From contig NZ_FOUZ01000006.1 in NCBI RefSeq assembly GCF_900115015.1, positions 157,634-221,633 of the forward strand: a DNA stretch of 64,000 nt, given 5' to 3'. The notes under the pieces were generated by a model, which was given only the letters and a program-made list of their open reading frames with translations, did no database searches and was not told the DNA's origin. The DNA comes from Algoriella xinjiangensis (lineage in GTDB: Bacteria; Bacteroidota; Bacteroidia; Flavobacteriales; Weeksellaceae). Within the stretch, counting starts at the first letter, position 1; every line of letters begins with the position of its first letter. A program made the position numbers and the translations under genes. Shown here in pieces: positions 51,933 to 60,558 of this stretch.

Positions 51933-53075
51933 TTATTTTAAAATACCACTGATTATTGATGTAAACATTTTTACTCCAGTTTCAATAATTTCATCTGGAA
52001 AATCATAATCCGCATTATGCAATGCAGACGTATCTAGACCAGCACCTAAACCAAACATAGTGGTTTTATAAGTTTTAGAATACCAACCAAAATCTTCACC
52101 AAATTTCATTGGATTTGACTTATTAACCAACTGAAAATCATTTTGTTTTATTGCCTCATAAACATATTCATTTGTTTCGGGATAATTAACAGTTGCCGGA
52201 AAATATTCAAACCAGTTAATTTTATATTCTAAATCATAATCTTTGGAAACAGCAGCAACAACATCTTCAATTTTTTGTTGAAGTTCAATCATTTTTGCAT
52301 TTGTCCAAGTTCTTAAAGTATAATGTAGTTCTGCAAGAGCAGGCGAAATTCCGTACGATTTTTGTCCCATCAAAAAATGTACAGGCGTCATGATTGTAAA
52401 ATCATTTCGAGAAGTATCAGCAATTTCTGTTGCGGATAATTCATTGATAATTTTAGCCATTGCCATTGCTGGATTAATTCCATTTTCGGGTTCTGCAGCA
52501 TGCGATTCTTTTCCATTCAATAAAATACTGAAGCTTTGTACTTCTGCTGAAAATCCTGCATCATTCATTACAATACTATGCATTGGCTCTTTTGGCAAAT
52601 TATGCAATGAGAAAAAATAATCTATTTTTAATTCTATAAAACGCTGATTATTTAACACTTTATAAGCTCCTTCACCATTTTCTTCTGCTGGTTGAAAGAG
52701 TAAAACAACTTTTCCTTTCTGAAATTTTTGATTTTTTAACCAACTTGAAACTCCTGATAAAATAGCCATATGACCATCGTGACCGCATTTATGCGAAACA
52801 CCATTTGTTGTAGAACGATGACTGAATTGATTAATTTCTTGAATTGGTAAGGCATCCAACTCGCATCGAATAGTTATAGTTTTACCTGATTCTCCAAAAT
52901 CATAAATTGCTGCTAAGCCAGAACCTCCGATAGAATCGATTATTTTTGTCGGATTATTTAGTTTTAAAAACTGAATAATTCTTTTTGAAGTTTCAATTTC
53001 GTAACCAGAAAGTTCTGGATATTGATGTAATTCTTTTCTTAAACCTACTAATTTTTCAAAATTTATATCTCTCAT
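51933..53075 (-). CDS. M20-family amidohydrolase/peptidase
   Basis: A 380-residue cytoplasmic zinc/manganese hydrolase of the IAA-amino-acid/hippurate hydrolase type. It shows the RKELHQYPELSGYE start, the metal motif HKCGHDGHMA, FQPAEENGEGAYKVL with the catalytic glutamates, a dimerisation domain (GKESHAAEPENGINPAMAMA) and the late EDFGWYS metal ligand. The substrate is an N-acyl amino acid or similar amide. It is a single gene; the heme operon terminator lies just upstream. Confidence 0.9.
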   Translation of the reverse strand: MRDINFEKLVGLRKELHQYPELSGYEIETSKRIIQFLKLNNPTKIIDSIGGSGLAAIYDFGESGKTITIRCELDALPIQEINQFSHRSTTNGVSHKCGHDGHMAILSGVSSWLKNQKFQKGKVVLLFQPAEENGEGAYKVLNNQRFIELKIDYFFSLHNLPKEPMHSIVMNDAGFSAEVQSFSILLNGKESHAAEPENGINPAMAMAKIINELSATEIADTSRNDFTIMTPVHFLMGQKSYGISPALAELHYTLRTWTNAKMIELQQKIEDVVAAVSKDYDLEYKINWFEYFPATVNYPETNEYVYEAIKQNDFQLVNKSNPMKFGEDFGWYSKTYKTTMFGLGAGLDTSALHNADYDFPDEIIETGVKMFTSIISGILK

Positions 53076-53142
53076 TCCAAAATTTTATACAATATAATAC
53101 TTATCAATAATACATAAAATATGTATGTAAATCTAAATAAAA

Positions 53143-53167
53143 AAGGTTGCCCAAATAAGGCAACCTT
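53143..53167 (-). terminator. Intrinsic terminator of the heme-uptake operon
   Basis: Stem AAGGTTGCC / GGCAACCTT with a 7-nt loop and a T run on the minus strand, 34 nt after the last gene. Confidence 0.8.
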
Positions 53168-53200
53168 CACAAAGAGACAAAATAAAGTTAACTCAAAACT

Positions 53201-54454
53201 TTATTGTAAAACGACTTTTTTCGACTCAACTTTACTAGCTGATTGCAATTTTACAATATAAACCCCGGCTGGAAGTTTTGATAACTGTATTGTTTTATTC
53301 GTAAATGATGACGTTGGTTTATAATTCTCTTGATGAACCAATTGTCCATTCATCGCAAAAATTTGAACTGAGATATCTGATGATAGACTTTCTTTCGAAT
53401 TATAAACTATACTTATAGTTTTAGGTTGGTTTGTATTCGTATAAATTCCGAAACTTGTTTTGTTTAAGTCCGTTGTTCCTAATGTTTTTGTCACATCTTC
53501 GTAATTAAATTTTACAATTCCAGTTGCAGAACCTTCGAAAGACGTAAAGTTTAATTTATAAATTTTACTTGTTGTGCTATTCTTAATGAAGAAATTAGTT
53601 GGTTTTATTGTATATCCGCCCGAACTCATATTAAATGTTTTCCAATCATATCCAGCAGTATTTATAGCGGCAAGATAAGCGGCATCATCTGTAGGATTTC
53701 CAGATTCTGTTTTGGCAACTTTTATCACATCACTTTGTAAAACTCCAGTTACAGAATACATCACTGTGCTTCCACCCGCATCTAAAGGTGTAATATATTT
53801 TGTAAATTTAAGATCCCATTTACTTTGTTCTGGTTCTGGCGTTGCAACTTTATCAGTTAATAAATTGTAGTAATTAAACAATCTATTTTCTGAAGATGAA
53901 TGCGAAATTGCTACAGATTTATCTGCACTCCATGCACCGTTTGTATATTTAGAGTACGTAAAATTATATTGCCCTTGCGTTGCAACTAATTTATCAATCT
54001 TAAATTTTACATATTCACCCGATGTATATTTTAAAACAAAAATAACTGTTCCGTTTACATTGTGCGTCGCAATATCATAAGCTCCCCAACCATAAGCCGC
54101 AGAACCTTGATTAAATGCACCTTCTTGCCAATTTGTATCATCGTTATACAATTCTGTCCAAGACGAAGCATTTGCAACATTAATGGTACTCCAAGTTGAT
54201 AAATCATTAGATGCTTCAAAAACCTGAATTCCTTTTGTATCATTTACTCTAACACCTGTCGAAAAGTTAGATTTGCGGTAAAACGAAATATCCCAATCTG
54301 CTCTATTTGTTTCTGTTGCAGTTTGTCCATCTAAACCATAATAAACATCATTTGCATAGTTTGGTCCCATCGTCACCTGACCGTTTATTTGTTGTGCATG
54401 CGCGGCAACATTCATAAACAATGCAGCTGCTAAAAGTGTAAATTTAGTATTCAT
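53201..54454 (-). CDS. T9SS-sorted HmuY-like secreted protein
   Basis: A 417-residue protein with a signal peptide ending AHAQ, a body that repeats the HmuY pattern (YANDVYYGLDGQTATETNRA DWDISFY; then SKWDLKFTKYITPL), and a type A C-terminal T9SS sorting domain (SVQIFAMNGQLVHQENY ... KLPAGVYIVKLQSASKVESK KVVL). It is therefore exported and attached to the surface or released through T9SS. It is the third gene of an operon with a HmuY lipoprotein and a TonB receptor, so a heme-capturing role is likely. Confidence 0.82.
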   Translation of the reverse strand: MNTKFTLLAAALFMNVAAHAQQINGQVTMGPNYANDVYYGLDGQTATETNRADWDISFYRKSNFSTGVRVNDTKGIQVFEASNDLSTWSTINVANASSWTELYNDDTNWQEGAFNQGSAAYGWGAYDIATHNVNGTVIFVLKYTSGEYVKFKIDKLVATQGQYNFTYSKYTNGAWSADKSVAISHSSSENRLFNYYNLLTDKVATPEPEQSKWDLKFTKYITPLDAGGSTVMYSVTGVLQSDVIKVAKTESGNPTDDAAYLAAINTAGYDWKTFNMSSGGYTIKPTNFFIKNSTTSKIYKLNFTSFEGSATGIVKFNYEDVTKTLGTTDLNKTSFGIYTNTNQPKTISIVYNSKESLSSDISVQIFAMNGQLVHQENYKPTSSFTNKTIQLSKLPAGVYIVKLQSASKVESKKVVLQ

Positions 54455-54475
54455 ATTTACTGATTTTTAAAAGTA

Positions 54476-55876
54476 TTATTTAATTAATTTATATTCGAAT
54501 TTTGGATAACCTCTTAATCCTGATGCATTTTTGAAGGCTAACATTCTTATTTTGTAATAATTGTTATCCGCATCTCTAATGATATAAAATCGATCATTAT
54601 AAAGTGTTTGCGGCGCAGTAACTTGGCGCCAAGAATCGCCTATTGAACGTTGATCATTTTCAAATTTTGTTTCATCAATATTAGCTGCATCAAAGTTTTC
54701 AAATGTTACGTCTTTATCTGCGTTTACGCGATATGCTTTTACACCAGCTTTTAAATTATTGACTACAAAATCAGAGAAACCATATGAGCCATTTCCTTCA
54801 ATCAGATTAGTAAAAACTGTAAAGTTTAAATCCCAATCTAATTTTGGAGGTTCAACCGTAACAACTTCGTTTTTTGCTAAACTGAAATGTGTAAAATTGT
54901 GTGTAGAATTTTTCTGGATTGTTTTTTCTTGATATGTTTTATCATCCAAATTAGCATGTTGAATAACGTAATCTTCTCCTCTTTTTAGGAATCTTACTTT
55001 TTTCCAACCTCTTTGGTTTCCCGCAATTGCAGCACTTCCTACAGCAGGCGTTTCTGTACCAACTTCATAACCAAGATTTACTAAATAAACAGGATTTTCG
55101 GCATCATTTTCTTTAATTTCTGCGATTGCAGTTTTTAGAATATCACCACTTGGATGATCTATAAAATCTTTGTTTGAATCTGTAAATGTTCCGACAGCAA
55201 CCTCATTCAATAAACTATTAACCGAAGCTTTTGTTACTTTTGTAATATCAGTTTCTGTCAACGCTTTTGTTGCCATATAAATAGAACCGTTTAACTCTAC
55301 ACGAAAGTAACTTCCGTTGTAAAAACCTAAATCCCAAGAATCTCTTTTTGCTTTAGTTTGCGCATCTTTACTTAAATCCACAAAAACCTGAAACGGTTCA
55401 TTTGGACCTCCAATTTCAGCTAAAATTGTTCCACCTACAGATCTTTCAAACGAAATTTTTACCTTGCTATAACCTTGTATAACTGCGGCTGGATAATCAA
55501 TTTTAGAAATCTCGAATTGTACAATTTTATTGGAACTGTCAAAAGGATAAATAAGATTTTTGAAGATAAAACTTGCACTCGTTTGTCCTTTTTTTATCGG
55601 AACAATAATTTCATTGTTTGTTGCAATTGGTAAAGTCGAAAAATCTTGGTTATAAGTTGCCGAATCTGCCAAAACATTAATATGAATTTGCCCGTCTTGT
55701 TCTGCAACTTTAGAAAAGATTAATTTGATTGTTTCCTCCCCTTCTATCTTACTAAAATCAATACTTTGTTTATCAAAAGCTGCAACAAAAGTTTGTCCTA
55801 ACGGAGAATCTTCATCATTGCATGACCAAAATAATAATGTCGAAAATAGAAAAAGAATGAATGTATAGATTTTCAT
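54476..55876 (-). CDS. hmuY: HmuY-family heme-binding lipoprotein
   Basis: A 466-residue surface lipoprotein: signal ILFLFSTLLFWSC with a lipobox, an N-terminal Calx-beta-like domain (about 30-150), then a HmuY domain (AKRDSWDLGFYNGSYFRVEL ... KLDWDLNFTVFTNLIEGNGS). HmuY proteins take heme from host or environmental hemoproteins and pass it to a TonB receptor. It is larger than Porphyromonas HmuY (about 216 residues) because of the extra domain and insertions. It starts 11 nt after the receptor gene. Confidence 0.85.
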   Translation of the reverse strand: MKIYTFILFLFSTLLFWSCNDEDSPLGQTFVAAFDKQSIDFSKIEGEETIKLIFSKVAEQDGQIHINVLADSATYNQDFSTLPIATNNEIIVPIKKGQTSASFIFKNLIYPFDSSNKIVQFEISKIDYPAAVIQGYSKVKISFERSVGGTILAEIGGPNEPFQVFVDLSKDAQTKAKRDSWDLGFYNGSYFRVELNGSIYMATKALTETDITKVTKASVNSLLNEVAVGTFTDSNKDFIDHPSGDILKTAIAEIKENDAENPVYLVNLGYEVGTETPAVGSAAIAGNQRGWKKVRFLKRGEDYVIQHANLDDKTYQEKTIQKNSTHNFTHFSLAKNEVVTVEPPKLDWDLNFTVFTNLIEGNGSYGFSDFVVNNLKAGVKAYRVNADKDVTFENFDAANIDETKFENDQRSIGDSWRQVTAPQTLYNDRFYIIRDADNNYYKIRMLAFKNASGLRGYPKFEYKLIK

Positions 55877-55887
55877 AAAAATGAATT

Positions 55888-58029
55888 TTAATTGATTGAT
55901 AAATTATAGGTTAGTTTCACAAAATATGATCGTCCATAACCATACAACATACTATTAGCACCCGAAGCATGCGCATTATCGCTAAGTGCAGTATTTCGTA
56001 AGTTTTTTACATCAAATAAATTGCGCGCGCCTATTGTAAAGTCAAACTTATTTTTAAAAAATGATTGTTTTATCGAAGCATCAAACCAACTAAAAGCTTG
56101 TTGTTTTCCTTTTACTAAAATCTGTTCTTGCGCATTATCTGGATTGTTTTTTTGCACATATTGCTCCTCACTTCCATTGTATTTATAAAGAAGTGTAAAA
56201 ATGGTTTCGGTTTTTGGCAACTGATACGATACATTCCCATTGGCTTGTACTGTATAGAAATATTTATTTTCTACATCATTAGCAAAATCTTCTTGATTAA
56301 TTGCTTGCTTTTTCCCCGTCAATGTAGCGCCAAAACCTCCCGTAAATCGCCCAATTTTAAATAGATTGAGATAAGTTAAACCTTGTACATCGTAAGTATC
56401 AATGTTTTTGTACATATATTTTAGTGGAATATCCTCTACAACGATTAAAGAAATTTTGTCTTTCAGATTAATTTTCCAAGCAGAAAGTTTTTGTTCGATA
56501 GACGAATTCGCGTTAATTTTCCACTTTCGTTTAAGGTGTAAAAATGCAGAAATACCTTTTTCAGGATTTAGTTGATCATTTCCTTGCACATTGTGATTTA
56601 CATCTACAAAGTAAGAATACATTTCGTCGTAATTTGGCAAACGTGGCGATGTACCTACAATTCCGCGAAGTTCCCAATCTTTCCCAAACAAATATTTCGC
56701 ACTTAAACTAAGCACATATTGCGTATCAAATTGTTCTGAAAACATAACGCGCGCACCTGGACGAAACGAAATTTTATCATTCAAATTAATTTCCGAAGAA
56801 GCAAAAACATCATACGTTCCTAATTGACGCGCAATTGGTTTTTGCAAAAACTCGCCTGATAATGGAGAAGCAAAACCTTTGGTTTGATCGATTTCATACC
56901 CAAATTGAAAATCAAAAAAATCATTTTTATTGATAAAATTGCTAAACAAACCTTTCGAATAATATACTTTTCTACTTTCGTAATCTTGTTTTACAACGTC
57001 TAACTCATTTCCAGTTAAAATCTCGTAATTGTAATCTTTTACCTTTCTTTTTTGCTCTTGATACGAAAAAGAAACATCATAATTAATTGTATTTTTAAAA
57101 CGACCAGAAGCATTTAAATGATTGTAAATACGATTTGTTGTAAAAATATTATCATTTGCCGTCGGATTATTTGTATCCGTTTCTGGCTGTGCGTTCATAA
57201 TTAAGTTAGAATCGTAACGTTTTGTTTCTTCCGTAAAATATTCAAACTTATAAAACAACCTATAATTCTCTTTTTTATATTGCACCAATGCTTTGGTAGA
57301 ATTCTGAATTTTTGGCAACCATTCGTATCCTCTTAATCCATCATTAATTGGGTAATTTTCTCCTTTTTTATCATTAAAAAATCCCTGAAAATCATTTCGT
57401 GAAAAACTTAAATTAGCATAGATATTATCCGTAAAATTATGTCCGATCTTCAGGGATTGTATGTGTCTTCCTTTATTTTTCCAATTGTATTCGTCACCAA
57501 TCGTTTCTTCTTGTAACGATGCAGAAATATCAAATTTTGATTTTCCTCCTTTTTTAGTAATAATATTTATAACTCCAGCAATAGAATTTGCGCCGTACTC
57601 TACTCCCATAGCGCCTTCTACAATTTCTATTTGTTGTATATCATCAAGATTTATTTGTGTTAAATCCGTATTATTTCCTAAACCTTCGTCATTTACTAGC
57701 GGAATATTATCAACCAAAATTTTAAAATATTGACCATCTAAACCAAACATTTGCACCGACGATTTTCCCGACGACGAATTTGGAATAATATTCATGTTCA
57801 ACGTTTGATTTAAAATATCTGCTAACGTATTTCCTGCTTGTCTTTCTATCATTTCGCGATCAATAACGCGAACTTCGTAGATTGATTTTTTTACGGATTG
57901 TCTATTATATTGTCCAGAAATAACCGTTTGCTCCAAATCAATGGTTTGATTCTCTTTGATAGAATCATTGGTTTGTGCAAAAAGTTGTAAGCCCGAAAAA
58001 CAACTTAATAGAAAAAAATATCTCTTCAT
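55888..58029 (-). CDS. hmuR: TonB-dependent heme receptor (HmuR-like)
   Basis: A 713-residue outer membrane transporter. It has a signal peptide ending LFAQ, a TonB box near LEQTVISGQYNRQS, a plug domain (VRVIDREMIERQAGNTLADI; IEIVEGAMGVEYGANSIAGV) and a 22-strand-type barrel ending in YFVKLTYNLSIN. The first gene of the operon, followed by hmuY and a T9SS-exported HmuY-like protein. Heme is the inferred ligand, from the HmuY partner. Palindromes in its upstream region suggest metal-dependent control. Confidence 0.87.
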   Translation of the reverse strand: MKRYFFLLSCFSGLQLFAQTNDSIKENQTIDLEQTVISGQYNRQSVKKSIYEVRVIDREMIERQAGNTLADILNQTLNMNIIPNSSSGKSSVQMFGLDGQYFKILVDNIPLVNDEGLGNNTDLTQINLDDIQQIEIVEGAMGVEYGANSIAGVINIITKKGGKSKFDISASLQEETIGDEYNWKNKGRHIQSLKIGHNFTDNIYANLSFSRNDFQGFFNDKKGENYPINDGLRGYEWLPKIQNSTKALVQYKKENYRLFYKFEYFTEETKRYDSNLIMNAQPETDTNNPTANDNIFTTNRIYNHLNASGRFKNTINYDVSFSYQEQKRKVKDYNYEILTGNELDVVKQDYESRKVYYSKGLFSNFINKNDFFDFQFGYEIDQTKGFASPLSGEFLQKPIARQLGTYDVFASSEINLNDKISFRPGARVMFSEQFDTQYVLSLSAKYLFGKDWELRGIVGTSPRLPNYDEMYSYFVDVNHNVQGNDQLNPEKGISAFLHLKRKWKINANSSIEQKLSAWKINLKDKISLIVVEDIPLKYMYKNIDTYDVQGLTYLNLFKIGRFTGGFGATLTGKKQAINQEDFANDVENKYFYTVQANGNVSYQLPKTETIFTLLYKYNGSEEQYVQKNNPDNAQEQILVKGKQQAFSWFDASIKQSFFKNKFDFTIGARNLFDVKNLRNTALSDNAHASGANSMLYGYGRSYFVKLTYNLSIN

Positions 58030-58062
58030 TTTGTGTTTATATTCTTTTAGTAGAATAATTAT

Positions 58063-58098
58063 TTAGAATTAGTCTAATAATTAATAATGACAAATATA
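58063..58098 (-). promoter_or_regulatory. Candidate hmu promoter and operator
   Basis: On the minus strand TATATTTG (58098-58091) fits the -7 consensus. The palindrome TTAGA-ATTAG-TCTAA (58063-58077) lies just downstream of the expected start site, and a second one, TCTAA-N6-TTAGA, at 58127-58142 upstream. The arms resemble DtxR/IdeR-type boxes more than a Fur box; iron control is inferred. Confidence 0.4.
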
Positions 58099-58204
58099 AA
58101 CGTTTTTTTAATCTATTTTTATTTATTCTAAATTAAATTAGATAATTATCAACGCTTTTTTATAGGTAGAGAAAAAAGCGAACGAAGCTGATACAAATCA
58201 CAAA

Positions 58205-58236
58205 AAAAGCCCAACTCATTACTGAATTGGGCTTTT
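58205..58236 (-). terminator. Intrinsic terminator of the thioesterase gene
   Basis: Stem AAAAGCCCAA / TTGGGCTTTT with a 12-nt loop and T run on the minus strand, 18 nt after the stop. Confidence 0.8.
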
Positions 58237-58253
58237 GATTTGGATTAAAATAT

Positions 58254-58802
58254 TTAATCAATTTCTATTTTTACTTGGTGATTTACCAACAAAAAGTCTA
58301 AAAACTCTTGCGATTTATAATCTACAGGATCTTTTATTTGTTCTTTTGCTTTACGATGTTCTTCTATTCGGTGCAATGATTTATAGAAACGTCGAACCTC
58401 ATCTAAATTCTTTAAAATCAATTTTGGAGCTTCCGATTTTTCGCCATTTTCTTCTTTACAAATCATTGTAAAATAAGACGAATTACAATGTTTTATTTCG
58501 CCCGTTTGTATGTTCTGACTTTCTACACGAATACCAACAACTATAGATGTTCTACCAACGTAATTAACTGATGCTTTTAACGTTAACAATTCACCAACTT
58601 CTACTGGAGTCAAAAAATCCACTTGATCTACTGATGCGGTTACACAGTATTTACCTGAATATTTTGAGGCACAAGCAAATGCAATTTGATCTAAAAGTGA
58701 TAAGATAAAACCACCGTGTATTTTGCCGCTAAAGTTTGAATGCGATGGTAACATTAATTGCGAAAAAGTGACTAAAGAACTTTTTACTGTTTTATAAATC
58801 AT
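58254..58802 (-). CDS. Acyl-CoA thioesterase (hotdog fold, YciA/BFIT-like)
   Basis: A 182-residue cytoplasmic thioesterase that hydrolyses acyl-CoA. The hotdog helix is SGKIHGGFILSLLDQIAFAC, preceded by PSHSNF, and the VASVDQVDFLTPVEVGELLT-type strand follows (here TASVDQVDFLTPVEVGELLT). The C-terminal 60 residues are a helical extension. It overlaps the GH3 gene by 4 nt, so translation is coupled. A single hotdog domain means it should work as a multimer. Confidence 0.88.
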   Translation of the reverse strand: MIYKTVKSSLVTFSQLMLPSHSNFSGKIHGGFILSLLDQIAFACASKYSGKYCVTASVDQVDFLTPVEVGELLTLKASVNYVGRTSIVVGIRVESQNIQTGEIKHCNSSYFTMICKEENGEKSEAPKLILKNLDEVRRFYKSLHRIEEHRKAKEQIKDPVDYKSQEFLDFLLVNHQVKIEID

Positions 58803-60304
58803 TGTTGTTTGTTTATTAAATTTAGGGTATAAAATTCGTCGGCTATATCGCGGTTGTTTGATAATCGCGGAACTTTATTTTGTCCTCCAAGTTTACCTAT
58901 TGATTTCATATAACACTGAAAACCATCTTTCTCTACAATAGAAATTTGCAATTGAGTTAGAATATTTCCCGTAATTAAATCGTCATAATATGTATTTTGT
59001 TTTCGCATTTGCACGTCTAATTCTTTATTAAACTCTGCTATATTTTGTGGTTTTTGATCAAATTCTATCAACCATTCATGATAAGGTAAACCTTCTGCTG
59101 GATTGACTTGTGGCGCAACAGAAAATTCATTTACACTTGCCGGAAATTTTTCTATCGTTTTTTGCAACGCCTGCTCCACTTCGTGACCAATTACATGTTC
59201 TCCAAAAGCAGATGTATAATGTTTTATTCGACCCGAAACAACAATTTTAAATGGTTTTAAGGATGTAAAACGAACAGTATCACCAATATTATATCCCCAC
59301 AAACCTGCATTTGTATTCAGAATCAGCACATAATCCTTTCCTAATTCAACATCTTTTATCGAAATACGCGTCGGTTTTTCATCAAAAAATTCGTCAACGG
59401 GAATAAATTCGTAAAACATACCATTATTCAATAACAACAATAAATCTTCTGATTGTTGTGAATTTTGATACGCAATAAACCCTTCCGAAGCGGGATAAGT
59501 TTGTATACAATCTATTTTTCGACCAATTAATTGATTAACTTTTTCGCGATAAGGTTCATAATTTACACCTCCCGTTACCATTAGTTGTAAATTTTTAAAA
59601 ATTGATTGCACATTTTCTTTTCCAGAAATTTTTATCAATCGTTCAAAATACATAATCAACCATGGTGGAATACCCGAAATTAGCGTCATATCAGCATTTA
59701 CAGTTTCTGCAACAACACGATCTACTTTAGTTTCCCAATCTTCAATAATATTTGTTTCATGAGAAGGTAAGCGATTTTTTTGCAAATAATTAGGCACAAA
59801 ATGTGCGCTAATACCAGAAAGGCGACCAACTTTTAACCCATTTTGTTCTTCTAAAATTGGGCTTCCTTGTAAAAAAATCATTTTACCATTTACAAAATCT
59901 GCATTTTGCTTTTCGTGAATGTAATACAACAATGCATTTCTGGCAGAATTAATATGATATGGAATTGACTCTTTGGTAAGTGGAATATATTTTGCGCCCG
60001 AAGTTGTTCCCGAAGTTTTAGCCAAATAAATTGGTTTTCCTGGCCAAAGAATATCAGATTTTCCAGTTACAACTTCATCAAAATAATGTTTTAAACCTTC
60101 ATAATCGTTAACGGGAACCAAGTTTTTAAACTCTTGATAAGTGTTAATTTCATCAAAATGATGATCTTTTCCAAACTTTGTGTTTTTTGCAAAAGCAACC
60201 AATTCTTTTAAAATTTTGTCTTGCGCTTCCAATGGATTTTCTATCCATTTTTGCTCTTTATTGACAATACGTTTTGCAAAAATTTTAGCTAAAAAAGCTT
60301 TCAT
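58799..60304 (-). CDS. GH3-family acyl-adenylate-forming protein
   Basis: A 501-residue member of the GH3 (auxin-responsive promoter) family of ANL-type enzymes. Motifs are the ATP loop AKTSGTTSGAKYIPLTKE, a motif near YPASEGFIAYQ, and LWGYNIGDTVRFTSLKPFKI with the hinge Asp. Plant members conjugate amino acids to acyl acids; the bacterial substrate is unknown. It is co-transcribed with an acyl-CoA thioesterase (4-nt overlap), which suggests a role in acyl activation or turnover. Confidence 0.9.
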   Translation of the reverse strand: MKAFLAKIFAKRIVNKEQKWIENPLEAQDKILKELVAFAKNTKFGKDHHFDEINTYQEFKNLVPVNDYEGLKHYFDEVVTGKSDILWPGKPIYLAKTSGTTSGAKYIPLTKESIPYHINSARNALLYYIHEKQNADFVNGKMIFLQGSPILEEQNGLKVGRLSGISAHFVPNYLQKNRLPSHETNIIEDWETKVDRVVAETVNADMTLISGIPPWLIMYFERLIKISGKENVQSIFKNLQLMVTGGVNYEPYREKVNQLIGRKIDCIQTYPASEGFIAYQNSQQSEDLLLLLNNGMFYEFIPVDEFFDEKPTRISIKDVELGKDYVLILNTNAGLWGYNIGDTVRFTSLKPFKIVVSGRIKHYTSAFGEHVIGHEVEQALQKTIEKFPASVNEFSVAPQVNPAEGLPYHEWLIEFDQKPQNIAEFNKELDVQMRKQNTYYDDLITGNILTQLQISIVEKDGFQCYMKSIGKLGGQNKVPRLSNNRDIADEFYTLNLINKQQ

Positions 60305-60558
60305 ATTGTATGTTTATAACATTATTAATGGTCTAATTTAAACGAATAATCCCAATTTTATAGAAAGTTTTACAATGATTTTTCTTAGTCAAAATTTAAT
60401 TCCGTTAATGCTAAATTGTTAGCAATCATTTTACAATCTATCTATTCAAATTCTAAATAAATCTTTCGTCCTTCCTATAAATGTATCTAAAATCTTTAAG
60501 CCATACAAGATTTTTTGTAATCGAGCGTTTTATTGTAGATTTGTTTTTATTCGCTAAC

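Noticed and set aside
58141..58150. GATAATTATC as a Fur box for the heme operon
   Set aside because: Only a 10-bp AT-rich palindrome, expected by chance at this base composition; it overlaps the better-defined TCTAA/TTAGA palindrome.
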